In this document: positions 54,389 to 63,713 of the stretch, in pieces
Position numbering within the stretch: position 1 is the first letter of the stretch
Layout of the letters: every line of letters begins with the position of its first letter
NCBI GenBank assembly: GCA_031278605.1
Contig: JAITKB010000004.1
Coordinates: 1 to 63,714, forward strand
DNA length: 63,714 bases
Reading direction: 5' to 3'
DNA from: Tannerellaceae bacterium
GTDB taxonomy: Bacteria; Bacteroidota; Bacteroidia; Bacteroidales; Tannerellaceae
The notes under the pieces: generated by a model
Seen by the model: only the letters and a program-made list of their open reading frames with translations
The model's database searches: none
What the model was told of the DNA's origin: nothing
Made by a program: the position numbers and the translations under genes

Positions 54389-57088
54389 ATGATGAACAGA
54401 TGCTGGATAGCAGGGCTTCTGCTCCTCCTTGGCTGGAGTGCGGCGGGGCAAGAGGACCGGGGAGTGACGGTGCGGGAGAATTATTTTGGCGCCTCGCTGG
54501 GGAAGGTGCTGAGGGATTTTGAAACGAAGTACGGGATGAAACTCCAGTATGATTCGGCCCAGGTGGCCGGTTACAAGTTCGACTACCTGTTTACGGATAC
54601 GCCCCTGGAGACGGCCTTTGAGATCGTCTTCCGGGATCATCCGGAGCTTTCGTATTTCCGGGATGCCGCGGGCGTCTACCGCATCGTCCTCACCCGAAAC
54701 CTCCCCAGGAACCGGACGCAGATGGAAAACCGACGCTATACGCGGCAGGCCCGCCGACGGAATATCACCGTCTCGGGACGCATCAAGGACCAGACCAACG
54801 GCGAGGCCCTGCCCTTCGCCTCGGTCTGGGTAGAGGGGACCACCCTGGGGACCGGCACCAATACGGACGGGTATTTCACCCTGGACGGCGTCCCCTCGGA
54901 TACGGTGGCCCTGATGTTCAAATACCTGGGGTACGAAACCCAACGCTTCTACCTCTCGCCCGAACTGGACCTGGAGAACCTCCTGGTGGAATTATTGCCC
55001 GCGGTCGACCTGCTGGACGAGGTGATTGTCCTTGGCGAGCGGGAGGACGTGCTCAAGATCCCGGAATTCTCCATCGGCGTGATACAGACCACGACGGCCA
55101 AGATCGCCGACCTTCCGGCCCTGGGAGAGAAAGACCTCTTTCGTACCTTCCAGCTCATGCCCGGCATATCGGGCAGCAACGAATCCTCCGCCGGCATGTA
55201 CGTCCGGGGAGGGACGCCGGACCAGAACCTGGTACTCTACGACGGCTTCACCATCTACCACCAGGAACACCTCCTGGGCGTCTTCAGCGCCTTCAACACG
55301 AATGCCGTGAAGGACGTCCAGCTGCATAAAGGAGGATTCGACGCAAAATATGGAGGGCGCCTGTCCAGTGTGATGGAAATTGTGGGAAAGACAGGCAACG
55401 ATAAGGAACTGAACCTCGGTGGCGACATCGGTTTCCTGGGCTTCAACGCCTTTGTGGAAGTGCCGTTTCACGAAAAAGGTTCCTTCTTCCTTGCCGGCAG
55501 GCGCTCCTTCCAAAGTTTTATGTACGATAAGTTCACAAGCGTGTACTCCGAAAACGGCGCAACGGGAGGTCCCCGGGGAGGCGGGGGAGGCGGACGCTTT
55601 GCCATGCGAAACCAGCAAAAACCCGCCTCCTATTTCTATGACCTCAATGCCAAACTCACCTGGAACCCCACCTCCGAAGACATCCTCTCCCTGAGCTTCT
55701 TCAACGGCGAAGACGACCTGGACAATTCGCGCAGCAGCTTCGGCAGCTCCTTCACCTCGGGCAGCATCACCGACCAAACCCAATGGGGGAACCTCGGCGC
55801 CGGCCTCAAATGGTCCGCGAACCGCCACAAGCGCTTCCATACCCAGCTTTCGGCTTCCTTCTCCAACTACTACAGCTACCGCGACCGGCAAAACGAAACC
55901 ACCACCACGGCCCGCGGCGACGGCGCCGGCCTGCTCTTCGACCAAAATACCCGGGAGGACAACACCCTATGGGATTACTCCCTCCAAGTCGACAACGAAT
56001 TACGCCTGGGCACAAGCCACCGCATGGAGTTCGGCTCCGGGCTTTCCCTCTACCGCATTGCCTACCGCTATGCCACGGGCGATACGCTTGATCTGCTCCA
56101 TATGAACTCCCGCGGCGCCCTCCTCTCAACCTGGGTCCAGGACCGCTGGCAGCCGACCGCGAGGGGGACCTTTCAGGCGGGCCTCCGCCTCTCGCATTAC
56201 AGCGTGACCTCGCGCCTCTACGCCGAGCCGCGCCTTCAGGCCTTTTACAAACCCCCGGTCGACGGCTTTACGCTCAAGGCCTCGGCCGGGATTTACCGGC
56301 AGTTCGTCAACCGCATTGTGCGCGAGGACATCTCGGCCGGAAGTCGCGACCTCTGGTTGCTGTCCGACCGCGAGGGGATTCCCGTGAGCCGCTCCCTCCA
56401 CTTCGTGGCCGGCGGCAGTTATGAAACCAAGGATTTTCTCTTTGACGTGGAAGCCTACTACAAAAAGCTCCGCGACCTGAGCGAATATACGCTCCGCTTT
56501 GCGCCCTCGCTCACCGGGGAGGCCGGCTATGAAGAATTCTTCTATACCGGACAGGGCTATTCGCGCGGAGTGGATTTTCTTATCCAGAAAAAATACGGCA
56601 AACTCACCGGCTGGATCGGCTACACCCTGGCCGAAACCCGCTATCAATTCCCGGTCTACGGCCCGGGGTATTTCGCGGCCCCGCAGGACGTGACCCATGA
56701 GTTCAAAACCGTGATCACCTACAAACCCGTCCGCCACTTCACCCTCTCGCTCACGTGGATATACGCCACGGGCAAACCCTTTACCGAACCCGTCGGGGCC
56801 TATACCCTTACCACGCCCAACGAGGGAAACCTCAACTTCATCGTTGTGGGGGAAAAGCACAACGCCCGATACCCCGCCTACCACCGCGCCGATCTGCTTG
56901 GAAAGTATGATTTATCGTTCATCAAAGCGGTGAAATCCAGTCTCAGCCTCTCGTTCTTCAACCTCTACGACCGCGCCAACGTCTGGTACAGGGAATACGC
57001 CTACGATACTTCCCTCGGGGTGACGGAAACCAACGTCAACCTCCTGGGGTTTACCCCCAACCTCACGCTAAGTATTCAACTTAAATAA
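54389..57088 (+). CDS. TonB-dependent receptor with N-terminal STN-like domain
   Basis: I start at ATG 54389, giving 899 residues; the frame is open further upstream only through array F. After a signal peptide (CWIAGLLLLLGWSAAGQ) come an STN-like domain (VTVRENYFGASLGKVLRDFE, ETAFEIVFRDHPELSYFRDA), a carboxypeptidase-like domain (ITVSGRIKDQTNGEALPFAS), a plug with FRTFQLMPGISGSNESSAGM and YVRGGTPDQNLVLYDGFTIY, and a barrel ending LLGFTPNLTLSIQLK. The STN domain suggests contact with an anti-sigma factor, but none is in the window. Its partner is the DUF4249 protein downstream. Confidence 0.9.
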   Translation: MMNRCWIAGLLLLLGWSAAGQEDRGVTVRENYFGASLGKVLRDFETKYGMKLQYDSAQVAGYKFDYLFTDTPLETAFEIVFRDHPELSYFRDAAGVYRIVLTRNLPRNRTQMENRRYTRQARRRNITVSGRIKDQTNGEALPFASVWVEGTTLGTGTNTDGYFTLDGVPSDTVALMFKYLGYETQRFYLSPELDLENLLVELLPAVDLLDEVIVLGEREDVLKIPEFSIGVIQTTTAKIADLPALGEKDLFRTFQLMPGISGSNESSAGMYVRGGTPDQNLVLYDGFTIYHQEHLLGVFSAFNTNAVKDVQLHKGGFDAKYGGRLSSVMEIVGKTGNDKELNLGGDIGFLGFNAFVEVPFHEKGSFFLAGRRSFQSFMYDKFTSVYSENGATGGPRGGGGGGRFAMRNQQKPASYFYDLNAKLTWNPTSEDILSLSFFNGEDDLDNSRSSFGSSFTSGSITDQTQWGNLGAGLKWSANRHKRFHTQLSASFSNYYSYRDRQNETTTTARGDGAGLLFDQNTREDNTLWDYSLQVDNELRLGTSHRMEFGSGLSLYRIAYRYATGDTLDLLHMNSRGALLSTWVQDRWQPTARGTFQAGLRLSHYSVTSRLYAEPRLQAFYKPPVDGFTLKASAGIYRQFVNRIVREDISAGSRDLWLLSDREGIPVSRSLHFVAGGSYETKDFLFDVEAYYKKLRDLSEYTLRFAPSLTGEAGYEEFFYTGQGYSRGVDFLIQKKYGKLTGWIGYTLAETRYQFPVYGPGYFAAPQDVTHEFKTVITYKPVRHFTLSLTWIYATGKPFTEPVGAYTLTTPNEGNLNFIVVGEKHNARYPAYHRADLLGKYDLSFIKAVKSSLSLSFFNLYDRANVWYREYAYDTSLGVTETNVNLLGFTPNLTLSIQLK

Positions 57089-57106
57089 AAAGAAAAAGAA
57101 CAGGAC

Positions 57107-57901
57107 ATGAACAAGGCTTGTATTTTCCTTGCGGCCGCCACCCCGGCCCTTCTCACGGTCGCCTCCTGCGGCCAGGCGCTGATGCAACCCGAGGCCGGCG
57201 TCCCGGACCCGGTCGTGGAATGTTACCTGGAAGAGGGCAAGAACCTCATCCGCCTCAAGGTCTATACCCTGGAGGAATACATAGGCGAAGACTTCGTCCT
57301 CTCCAAACCCGTTGCGGGCCTGCAGCCCCGTGTGAACGACCGGACCCTGGAGGAAACCTCCCCCGGCTCCTACGCCCTGGACCTGGGGGAGGACACCATC
57401 CGCGGGGGACAGGAGTTTCGTCTCGGTTTCTCCTATGAAGGCAGGCAGGTGAGCGCCGTCACCGTAGCGCCTTCCCCCCCGACGGGGTTGAAGATTGAAC
57501 CCTCCACCATCGTCTTCTCCGCCTGGGGGGCTTACTTCGGAGCCTCGGCCGAGGATACCACGGAAATTGTTCTGTCCTGGGAAGATCCCGGGGGGGATTT
57601 CTACCAGCTTTATATCGTTAGCCCCGGCTCCTCCACGGTCAACACCTCCTCCGGCCCCGTGCCGGGACGCCGCATGATGCAACCCTTTCGCGGAAACCGC
57701 CAGGTGTTGCGTCCCATGGATTTCCCCGCCGCGGGCTACTACACTATTTATCTCTACCGTGTAAACAAAGATTACGCCGAACTCTACGAGCGGATCAGCT
57801 CAACAGACCTGGCTAACCCGGTTAGTTTTGTGGAAAACGCCATGGGGGTCTTCACCTCCCTGAGCGTTGCGCGCACGGGCTTCACCGTGACCGAAGAATA
57901 G
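57107..57901 (+). CDS. DUF4249 family lipoprotein
   Basis: The 264-residue product has a lipobox (LTVASC, Cys about 21) and the DUF4249 plan: PDPVVECYLEEGKNLIRLKV near the N-terminus, YALDLGEDTIRGGQEFRLGF and the late FPAAGYYTIYLYRVNKDYAE with VSFVENAMGVFTSLS. DUF4249 genes regularly follow TonB-dependent receptors of this type and may help bind the ligand at the cell surface. The gene starts 18 bases after the receptor stop. Confidence 0.88.
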   Translation: MNKACIFLAAATPALLTVASCGQALMQPEAGVPDPVVECYLEEGKNLIRLKVYTLEEYIGEDFVLSKPVAGLQPRVNDRTLEETSPGSYALDLGEDTIRGGQEFRLGFSYEGRQVSAVTVAPSPPTGLKIEPSTIVFSAWGAYFGASAEDTTEIVLSWEDPGGDFYQLYIVSPGSSTVNTSSGPVPGRRMMQPFRGNRQVLRPMDFPAAGYYTIYLYRVNKDYAELYERISSTDLANPVSFVENAMGVFTSLSVARTGFTVTEE

Positions 57902-57911
57902 CGGCTTTCCG

Positions 57912-60005
57912 CTAATTCCCCGTCATTCGCTTAATAATACCGTATGCATTGACGATGCCCAGCTCGCCGGCCTTACTCAGGTCGGCGATTCCTCTGTTGG
58001 CGTCGCCCAGGGAAAGACGCGCCAACCCCCGGTTGAAATAGGCCTCGGCAAAATCGGGGTCGCGCAGGATGGCTTCGTTGTAGTCCAAAATCGCCGTGCG
58101 GAAATCCCGCTGGGCGCAGAAGAGGTTCCCGCGGTTGAAATACGCGAAGAGAAACCCCGGATTAAGTTGAATCACCCGGTCGTAATCGCGCTGGATGAGT
58201 TCGTAGGCATACATCCGCTCGGCGTCCCGGGGAACGGGCTGAGCGGTAGCGGGAAGATTCGCCCCTTGCGTGGGCAGGTTCAGACTCAGGGCCCGCACCT
58301 CCAAGGGTTCGCCGGACGTCTGCTGCCGGGAAAGGTCGTACTCCAGCTGTTTATAACGCACCACGGCCCGGTTGAAATAAGCCAGGGCAAAGTCCGGATC
58401 CTTCTCCGTGGCCAAGGTATAATCCCGGATCGCCTCGGCAAAATCCTGTACCAGCATATAGTCGATCCCCCGCGCAAAATAAGCATGGGCGTCCCCCGGA
58501 TGCGTTTCCACCCGGGCGGAATACGCGTCAATGGAGCCGAAATGAACCGCCACCTGGGATTCCGTAAGCGCCGCCTCTTCGTTGGTAAGCCGCAGTTGGC
58601 GGGAAAGCAACCGACGCTCGTTGTATTCCTCCAACACCTTGTCGTAATAGACCGACTTCTTCACCGCATCCGGCTTCTCGTAATAGGTCAGGACAAACTG
58701 CGGTTCCAGGTCGACCTTCACGTTCCGATCCTGCACCCTCCCCCGAACGTCGCTCTGGTACTTACTCTTTCGCTCCTCCTCCCGATCATACACCACCAGG
58801 CGGTTGAACTTGTTCATGTTCCGGTCGGACTGCTCGCGTGTGTTGTCCTCCTCGCTATCCTTGTCGTCCTCGGCCGCCCGGTCCGTTGCCGGTGCTTTTC
58901 CGGCAGCCCGCGCCTTGCGTTGCTCCTCCTCGAGGCGGAAAGCCATCCACTCGTCCTTATCGGCCCCGGCATGATCCCGCATCTTCCGCCGCGCCTCAGC
59001 CCGGCTGTAATAACCCGGAAGAAAATCGGGATAGCGGTCAAGCACGACGGAAAAATCCGAGACGGCCCCGGCATAGTCGCCCGTCTCGCCGCGGAGAATG
59101 GCCCGGTTATAATAAGCCATGTGGTTGTCCGGCTCCTCGGCTATCACGACGTCGAAATCCTCTATGGCCCGGTTCCTGTCCCCCACCTGGGCACGCAGCA
59201 GCCCGCGGTTGAAACGTGCAATCAAATTCCGGCTGTCGGTCCCAATCACCTGGTCATAGTCGGCCATCGCTCCCCGGAGGTCGTTCATTTGATAGCGCAC
59301 AAGTCCCCGGTTGATATAATAGCCGCTTTCCCGCGTGTTCAGCCGTATCGCCTCGTTCAAGTCGGCCAGGGCTTCCCGCAGGCGGTTCATCCGGTAATAC
59401 ACAATCGCCCGGTTTCCGTAGGCCGGCGGATAATACGGGTCCAACTCCACCGAACGGTTATAGTTGTCCAGCGCTCCCAGCGTATCGCCCGTCTCAAAAT
59501 ACATGGCCCCGCGCATCATATACGTCATGGCATAGCGGGAATGGTTGACCACAAGCTCCTCAAACACCTTCTCGGCCTCGCCGTAATCTTTCTTCTGTAT
59601 ACAGGCAACCGCCTTGTTGATGAGCATCTGGCGGTCCTCCGCCTTAAATTCCAGACCCTTGTCGTAATCCGCTATCGCCGCATCAAAATTCTCCAGGCTC
59701 TGACGCGCAATCCCCCTGGCGAAATAAGCCTGGACCAGGAACGGATTTCGCTCCAGGCAAAGGGAACAATCCTCTTCGGCCCCCTTGTAATCGTCGAGGT
59801 TGATTTTCGCTACCGCACGGTAGAAATAAGGTTCGGCCAGCCAGGGTTTCGCCTTGATCACCTGGTTAAAATACTGTATGGCCAAGACGTAATCTTCAAA
59901 ATACAGGGCATTCCGCCCGATGGCCGACACCCTGTCGGTGTTGATCTGCGCAAGGAGAAAGCAGGAGCAGAGTGGTGAGAGGAGCAAGAGTATTACCTTC
60001 TTCAT
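57912..60005 (-). CDS. Large tetratricopeptide repeat protein
   Basis: Started at 60005 (MKKVILLLLSPLCSCFLLAQ), the 697-residue protein has a signal peptide and two blocks of TPR units, for example PYFYRAVAKINLDDYKGAEE, AYGNRAIVYYRMNRLREALA and AYFNRGLARLSLGDANRGIA, about a dozen in all. A charged linker (about 370-480, EDDKDSEEDNTREQSDRNMN) separates the blocks. It is probably a periplasmic or outer-membrane-associated scaffold. No partner can be named. It is convergent with the DUF4249 gene, 10 bases apart. Confidence 0.9.
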   Translation of the reverse strand: MKKVILLLLSPLCSCFLLAQINTDRVSAIGRNALYFEDYVLAIQYFNQVIKAKPWLAEPYFYRAVAKINLDDYKGAEEDCSLCLERNPFLVQAYFARGIARQSLENFDAAIADYDKGLEFKAEDRQMLINKAVACIQKKDYGEAEKVFEELVVNHSRYAMTYMMRGAMYFETGDTLGALDNYNRSVELDPYYPPAYGNRAIVYYRMNRLREALADLNEAIRLNTRESGYYINRGLVRYQMNDLRGAMADYDQVIGTDSRNLIARFNRGLLRAQVGDRNRAIEDFDVVIAEEPDNHMAYYNRAILRGETGDYAGAVSDFSVVLDRYPDFLPGYYSRAEARRKMRDHAGADKDEWMAFRLEEEQRKARAAGKAPATDRAAEDDKDSEEDNTREQSDRNMNKFNRLVVYDREEERKSKYQSDVRGRVQDRNVKVDLEPQFVLTYYEKPDAVKKSVYYDKVLEEYNERRLLSRQLRLTNEEAALTESQVAVHFGSIDAYSARVETHPGDAHAYFARGIDYMLVQDFAEAIRDYTLATEKDPDFALAYFNRAVVRYKQLEYDLSRQQTSGEPLEVRALSLNLPTQGANLPATAQPVPRDAERMYAYELIQRDYDRVIQLNPGFLFAYFNRGNLFCAQRDFRTAILDYNEAILRDPDFAEAYFNRGLARLSLGDANRGIADLSKAGELGIVNAYGIIKRMTGN

Positions 60006-60169
60006 TGGGTTCGATATATCATTGTGAGGCAAAAATACGGTAATTTTCTCGCCTCGTATGCCCAAGGGATAAAAATCCGCCCACACCCCCTCCCCCCCCG
60101 ACGCCGCCGGGGGCGGTGGGTGCGCTTTTCCCCCTTCGGAATCCCCCCCCGGTGCTGTGGAAAAATACG

Positions 60170-60177
60170 TATATTTG
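60170..60177 (+). promoter_or_regulatory. Promoter box of the hypD operon
   Basis: TATATTTG fits TAnnTTTG and lies 27 bases before ATG 60205. The gap 60006-60169 also holds a GC-rich, C/G-tract region with no gene. Confidence 0.6.
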
Positions 60178-60204
60178 GCGCCTTACTTATTCCTTATATA
60201 ATAT

Positions 60205-62640
60205 ATGAACACATTGGCTCAACGCGCACCCGGCAGCGCTTCAAACTTTGCACCGTCCATCGCCGGAAACGAATACGGAATGAATGAACGGATCCGGCGT
60301 CTGAGAAAAGCCTCGGTCGAAACGCCGCCCTCGCTGTCAATCGAACGGGCGCAGATAGAAACGCAGTTCTACAAGGAAAATGAAGGGAAATATCCCGTGC
60401 CCGTTCTAAGGGCGCTGAATTTCCTGGAGATCTGCAAACGCAAAACAATTTATATCGGACCGGATGAATTGATCGTGGGAGAAAGGGGACCCAAACCCAA
60501 AGCCGTGCCGACCTTCCCGGAACTGACCTGTCACAGCGTGGAGGATTTACAGGTGCTCAATGCACGGGAGTTGCAACGCTATGCGGTTAGCCGGGAGGAC
60601 ATGCAGACGTATGAACGGGAGATCATCCCCTTCTGGAGGGGACGTACACAGCGCGAACGCATCTTCGAGCATGTGCCCGACGCCTGGAAACGACTGTATG
60701 AAGCCGGCGTATTTACCGAATTCATGGAACAGCGGGCGCCGGGACACACCGCACTCGACGGCAAGATCTATCGCCACGGATTGCTGGAGCTGAAGGAGCG
60801 TATCGCAGGGGAGATGACCCGGCTGGATTTCCTGAACGATGCGGAGGCTACGGATAAACAGGAAGAACTAACCGCCATGTCTATCTCCTGCGATGCGGCT
60901 ATCCTGCTGGCCGAACGCCATGCCGCCCTGGCCGAGGAGATGGCCGAGGCGGAAGAAGATGCACAAAGGGCGAAGGAGCTTCGAGCGATTGCCCGCGTAT
61001 GCCGGCGTGTGCCGGCTCATGCTCCGCGTACGTTTCGGGAGGCTATCCAGATGTACTGGTTCATTCACCTGGGGACCATTACGGAACTGAACGGATGGGA
61101 CGCCATGAATCCGGGGCATTTCGACCAACACCTGTCGCCCTTCTATGAAAAGGAACGAGCCGAGGGAACGCTCTCCCGCGAGGAGGCCAAGGAACTGTTG
61201 TCCTGCTTTTGGATCAAGGTGAACAACCATCCCGCCCCCCCCAAGGTAGGCATAACGGCGAAGGAGAGCGGAACCTACAACGATTTCACCAACCTGAATA
61301 TCGGCGGGGTGAAGCCCGACGGAAGCGATGCCGTAAACGAGGTGTCGTACCTCATGCTGGAGGTGGCCGAGGAATTGCACATCCTTCAGCCCGGCTGTTC
61401 CATCCATATCGGCGCCTGTACGCCGGAGCGGTTTCTGCGTGCGGGATGCAGGGTGATTCGTCAGGGACACGGTTTCCCCTCCGTATTCAATCCCGACGTA
61501 TACGTCCAGCAACTGCTGCGGCAGGGGAAAACACTGCAGGACGCACGCGAAGGAGGATGCAGCGGCTGCATCGAGACAGGGGCTTTCGGCAAGGAGGCCT
61601 ATCTGCTCACAGGGTATTTGAATGTGCCTAAGATCCTGGAGCTGACATTGCACAACGGCTACGATCCGATAGGCGGGAAACAGGTGGGGATCACCACAGG
61701 CAAGGCCCGTGACTTCGATTCTTTCCCGGCGCTGTATGAGGCTTTTCTGCAACAACTGCATTATGCGGTGGATCAGAAGGTGCGTGTGAGCAACTACATC
61801 GACCGGATGTTTGCCAAGTATGCTCCGGCAACATTTCTCTCGCTCTTTATAGACGATTGCATTGCCAAGGGGAAAGATTATTACAACGCAGGTCCGCGTT
61901 ACAATACAACCTACATACAATGCACCGGTCTGGCTACCGTAACCGATAGCCTTTCTTCGCTGAAAAAACACGTATTCGAGGACAAAACCTATTCGATGGA
62001 GGAGATGCTGCAAGCCCTGACCGACAATTTTGAAGGGAACGAACCCATGCGGCAGCACATCCTGAACCGGACGCCTTTCTTCGGCAACAACAACGAAGAG
62101 GCCGACGCCATCGCCCTTCGGGTATACAATGACTTGTACGATGCGATAGAAGGCAAGCCCAATACGAAAGGCGAATGTTTTCATCTCAACATGCTTTCCA
62201 CCACCTGCCACGTATACTTCGGCAAAGTAACCGGGGCAACGCCCAACGGACGCCTGGCGGGTTTCAGCATTTCCGACGGCACTTCGCCTTCGCACGGCGC
62301 GGACACCCATGGTCCTTCCGCCGCCATCCAATCGCTTGGCAAATTAGACCAGATAAAGAGCGGTGGGACCTTGCTCAACCTGCGTTTTCTCCCCAGCCTG
62401 CTCAAACGGGAGGAAGAAATATCGAAACTTGCTTCCCTCATCCGCAGTTACTTTGCCCTTGGGGGACATCACCTGCAGTTCAACATCGTCGATACGGCCA
62501 CTTTGTATGCCGCGCAGCAATCGCCCGAGAATTACCGGGATCTGCTGGTGCGCATGGCCGGATACAGCGATTACTTCAACGACATGAATGTCGATTTGCA
62601 GGCCGACGTCATCGCCCGCACCGAGCAGGATGGTTTTTGA
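60205..62640 (+). CDS. hypD: Glycyl radical trans-4-hydroxy-L-proline dehydratase (HypD type)
   Basis: The 811-residue enzyme has the active-site GGCSGCIETG (Cys 455, Glu 457) and the glycyl-radical MAGYSDYFNDM (Gly 786). Against Clostridioides difficile HypD, whose numbering I recall, a constant offset of 21 places every reported substrate contact: Phe 173, His 181, Asp 299, Ser 355, Phe 361, Tyr 471 and Thr 666. The EFMEQRAPGHT and TAKESGTYNDF segments match as well. It would dehydrate trans-4-hydroxyproline to pyrroline-5-carboxylate under anaerobic conditions. ATG 60280 (MNERIRRLRK) is an alternative start that would drop an N-terminal extension. The pyrroline-5-carboxylate reductase is not nearby. 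Confidence 0.9.
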   Translation: MNTLAQRAPGSASNFAPSIAGNEYGMNERIRRLRKASVETPPSLSIERAQIETQFYKENEGKYPVPVLRALNFLEICKRKTIYIGPDELIVGERGPKPKAVPTFPELTCHSVEDLQVLNARELQRYAVSREDMQTYEREIIPFWRGRTQRERIFEHVPDAWKRLYEAGVFTEFMEQRAPGHTALDGKIYRHGLLELKERIAGEMTRLDFLNDAEATDKQEELTAMSISCDAAILLAERHAALAEEMAEAEEDAQRAKELRAIARVCRRVPAHAPRTFREAIQMYWFIHLGTITELNGWDAMNPGHFDQHLSPFYEKERAEGTLSREEAKELLSCFWIKVNNHPAPPKVGITAKESGTYNDFTNLNIGGVKPDGSDAVNEVSYLMLEVAEELHILQPGCSIHIGACTPERFLRAGCRVIRQGHGFPSVFNPDVYVQQLLRQGKTLQDAREGGCSGCIETGAFGKEAYLLTGYLNVPKILELTLHNGYDPIGGKQVGITTGKARDFDSFPALYEAFLQQLHYAVDQKVRVSNYIDRMFAKYAPATFLSLFIDDCIAKGKDYYNAGPRYNTTYIQCTGLATVTDSLSSLKKHVFEDKTYSMEEMLQALTDNFEGNEPMRQHILNRTPFFGNNNEEADAIALRVYNDLYDAIEGKPNTKGECFHLNMLSTTCHVYFGKVTGATPNGRLAGFSISDGTSPSHGADTHGPSAAIQSLGKLDQIKSGGTLLNLRFLPSLLKREEEISKLASLIRSYFALGGHHLQFNIVDTATLYAAQQSPENYRDLLVRMAGYSDYFNDMNVDLQADVIARTEQDGF

Positions 62641-62652
62641 GGAAGGCAAAGC

Positions 62653-63564
62653 ATGACAACCTTATTTTTCGACGTCAAGCGATACGCCATCCACGACGGG
62701 CCGGGGATACGGATTACGCTTTTCCTGAAAGGCTGTCCGCTTTCGTGCGTATGGTGTCATAATCCGGAAGGCATTTTTGCGGGGAAGGAGAAGATGTACA
62801 CACGAAAGAAATGCATCGGTTGCCTGAACTGCGTGAAGCATTGCCCCGTTGAGGCGGTGTATCCCACGCCGGAGGGGATGCAAACCAACCGGCGCACCTG
62901 TCGCTTATGCGGCCGGTGCGCCGAAGTATGCCCTACCCGGGCGATGGAAATATCGGGCGCGGCCTACACGGCGGATTACTTGATGGGGGAGATCGAAAAG
63001 GAGATCCTTTTTATAGATCGTTCCGGGGGTGGCGTTACTTTTTGCGGCGGCGAGCCGCTGATGCATCCCGGCATCCTGCTCGAGCTGCTGCGTCGTTGCG
63101 GGGAGAAGGGGATCCATCGGGCGTTGGACACCACCCTCTATGCGCGGGCGGAAGTGGTGCATGAGGTGATGAAGGAAACGGATCTGTTTCTGGTCGATCT
63201 CAAGGTGATGGATTCCGGCAAGCATCGGTATTATTGCGGTGTTCCGAACGATCGGATTCTCGCCAATCTGCAGATGGTGGCCGATTCGGGCAAATCACTG
63301 ATCATTCGTATCCCGCTGATTGAAGGCGTTAACGCCGACGAGGAAAACATCACCCGTTCGGCTGCATATCTTGCTTCGCTTGCCTGGGATCCTCGTGTGG
63401 TGCATCTTCTCCCCTACCACGATATAGCCTGGGGGAAACACGCCAAACTCGGAAGCAGGTACAATCCCGAGGGGATTCCCTTGTCTTCTCCTTCGGAAGA
63501 TGTGCTGGAGCGTTGTCGTTGCATTTTCAGGCGTTATGGAGTGGAAGCGGTTGTGGGAGGGTGA
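62653..63564 (+). CDS. hypE: HypD-activating radical SAM enzyme
   Basis: The 303-residue protein has the activase opening VKRYAIHDGPGIRITLFLKG followed by CPLSCVWC (Cys 28, 32, 35 for the catalytic 4Fe-4S cluster) and two ferredoxin-like Cys sets, CIGCLNCVKHCP and CRLCGRCAEVCP. GGVTFCGGEPLMHP is the SAM-binding motif. It installs the glycyl radical on the upstream dehydratase; the genes are 12 bases apart. The symbol follows the hypD partnership and is not to be confused with hydrogenase HypE. Confidence 0.9.
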   Translation: MTTLFFDVKRYAIHDGPGIRITLFLKGCPLSCVWCHNPEGIFAGKEKMYTRKKCIGCLNCVKHCPVEAVYPTPEGMQTNRRTCRLCGRCAEVCPTRAMEISGAAYTADYLMGEIEKEILFIDRSGGGVTFCGGEPLMHPGILLELLRRCGEKGIHRALDTTLYARAEVVHEVMKETDLFLVDLKVMDSGKHRYYCGVPNDRILANLQMVADSGKSLIIRIPLIEGVNADEENITRSAAYLASLAWDPRVVHLLPYHDIAWGKHAKLGSRYNPEGIPLSSPSEDVLERCRCIFRRYGVEAVVGG

Positions 63565-63566
63565 GA

Positions 63567-63578
63567 GGCGCCGGCGCC
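63567..63578. repeat. Perfect 12-bp GC palindrome between convergent hypE and tRNA
   Basis: GGCGCCGGCGCC is self-complementary and lies 3 bases after the activase stop. No T-tract follows on either strand, so a terminator role is doubtful. Confidence 0.4.
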
Positions 63579-63596
63579 AAGGATGCGAAGGGGAAG

Positions 63597-63671
63597 TGAA
63601 CTGTGCCGGGCTCGAACCGGCGACCTCTGCCCTGTCAAGGCAGCGCTCTGAACCAACTGAGCTAACAGTTC
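63597..63671 (-). tRNA. tRNA-Val (GAC)
   Basis: The minus strand folds into a 75-nt cloverleaf: acceptor GAACTGT with ACAGTTC, D arm GCTC/GAGC, anticodon arm CTGCC-TTGACAG-GGCAG with anticodon GAC, T arm GCCGG-TTCGAGC-CCGGC, and discriminator A. CCA is not encoded. GAC reads GUC (Val); the complementary strand contains GTC, which should not be read as tRNA-Asp. Confidence 0.93.
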
Positions 63672-63682
63672 CCGAAAGCGTG

Positions 63683-63713
63683 CAAATGTACGTCATGTTT
63701 TTGAGAATAACAA
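63683..63713 (-). promoter_or_regulatory. Promoter of tRNA-Val
   Basis: On the minus strand TTG (63711-63713) and TACATTTG (63683-63690) are separated by 20 bases, a good Bacteroidales promoter, 11 bases before the mature tRNA 5' end. Confidence 0.65.

Noticed and set aside
63597-63671. tRNA-Asp (GTC) on the plus strand
   Set aside because: The plus strand does not give the conserved D and T arms in the right order; the minus strand folds properly with anticodon GAC.
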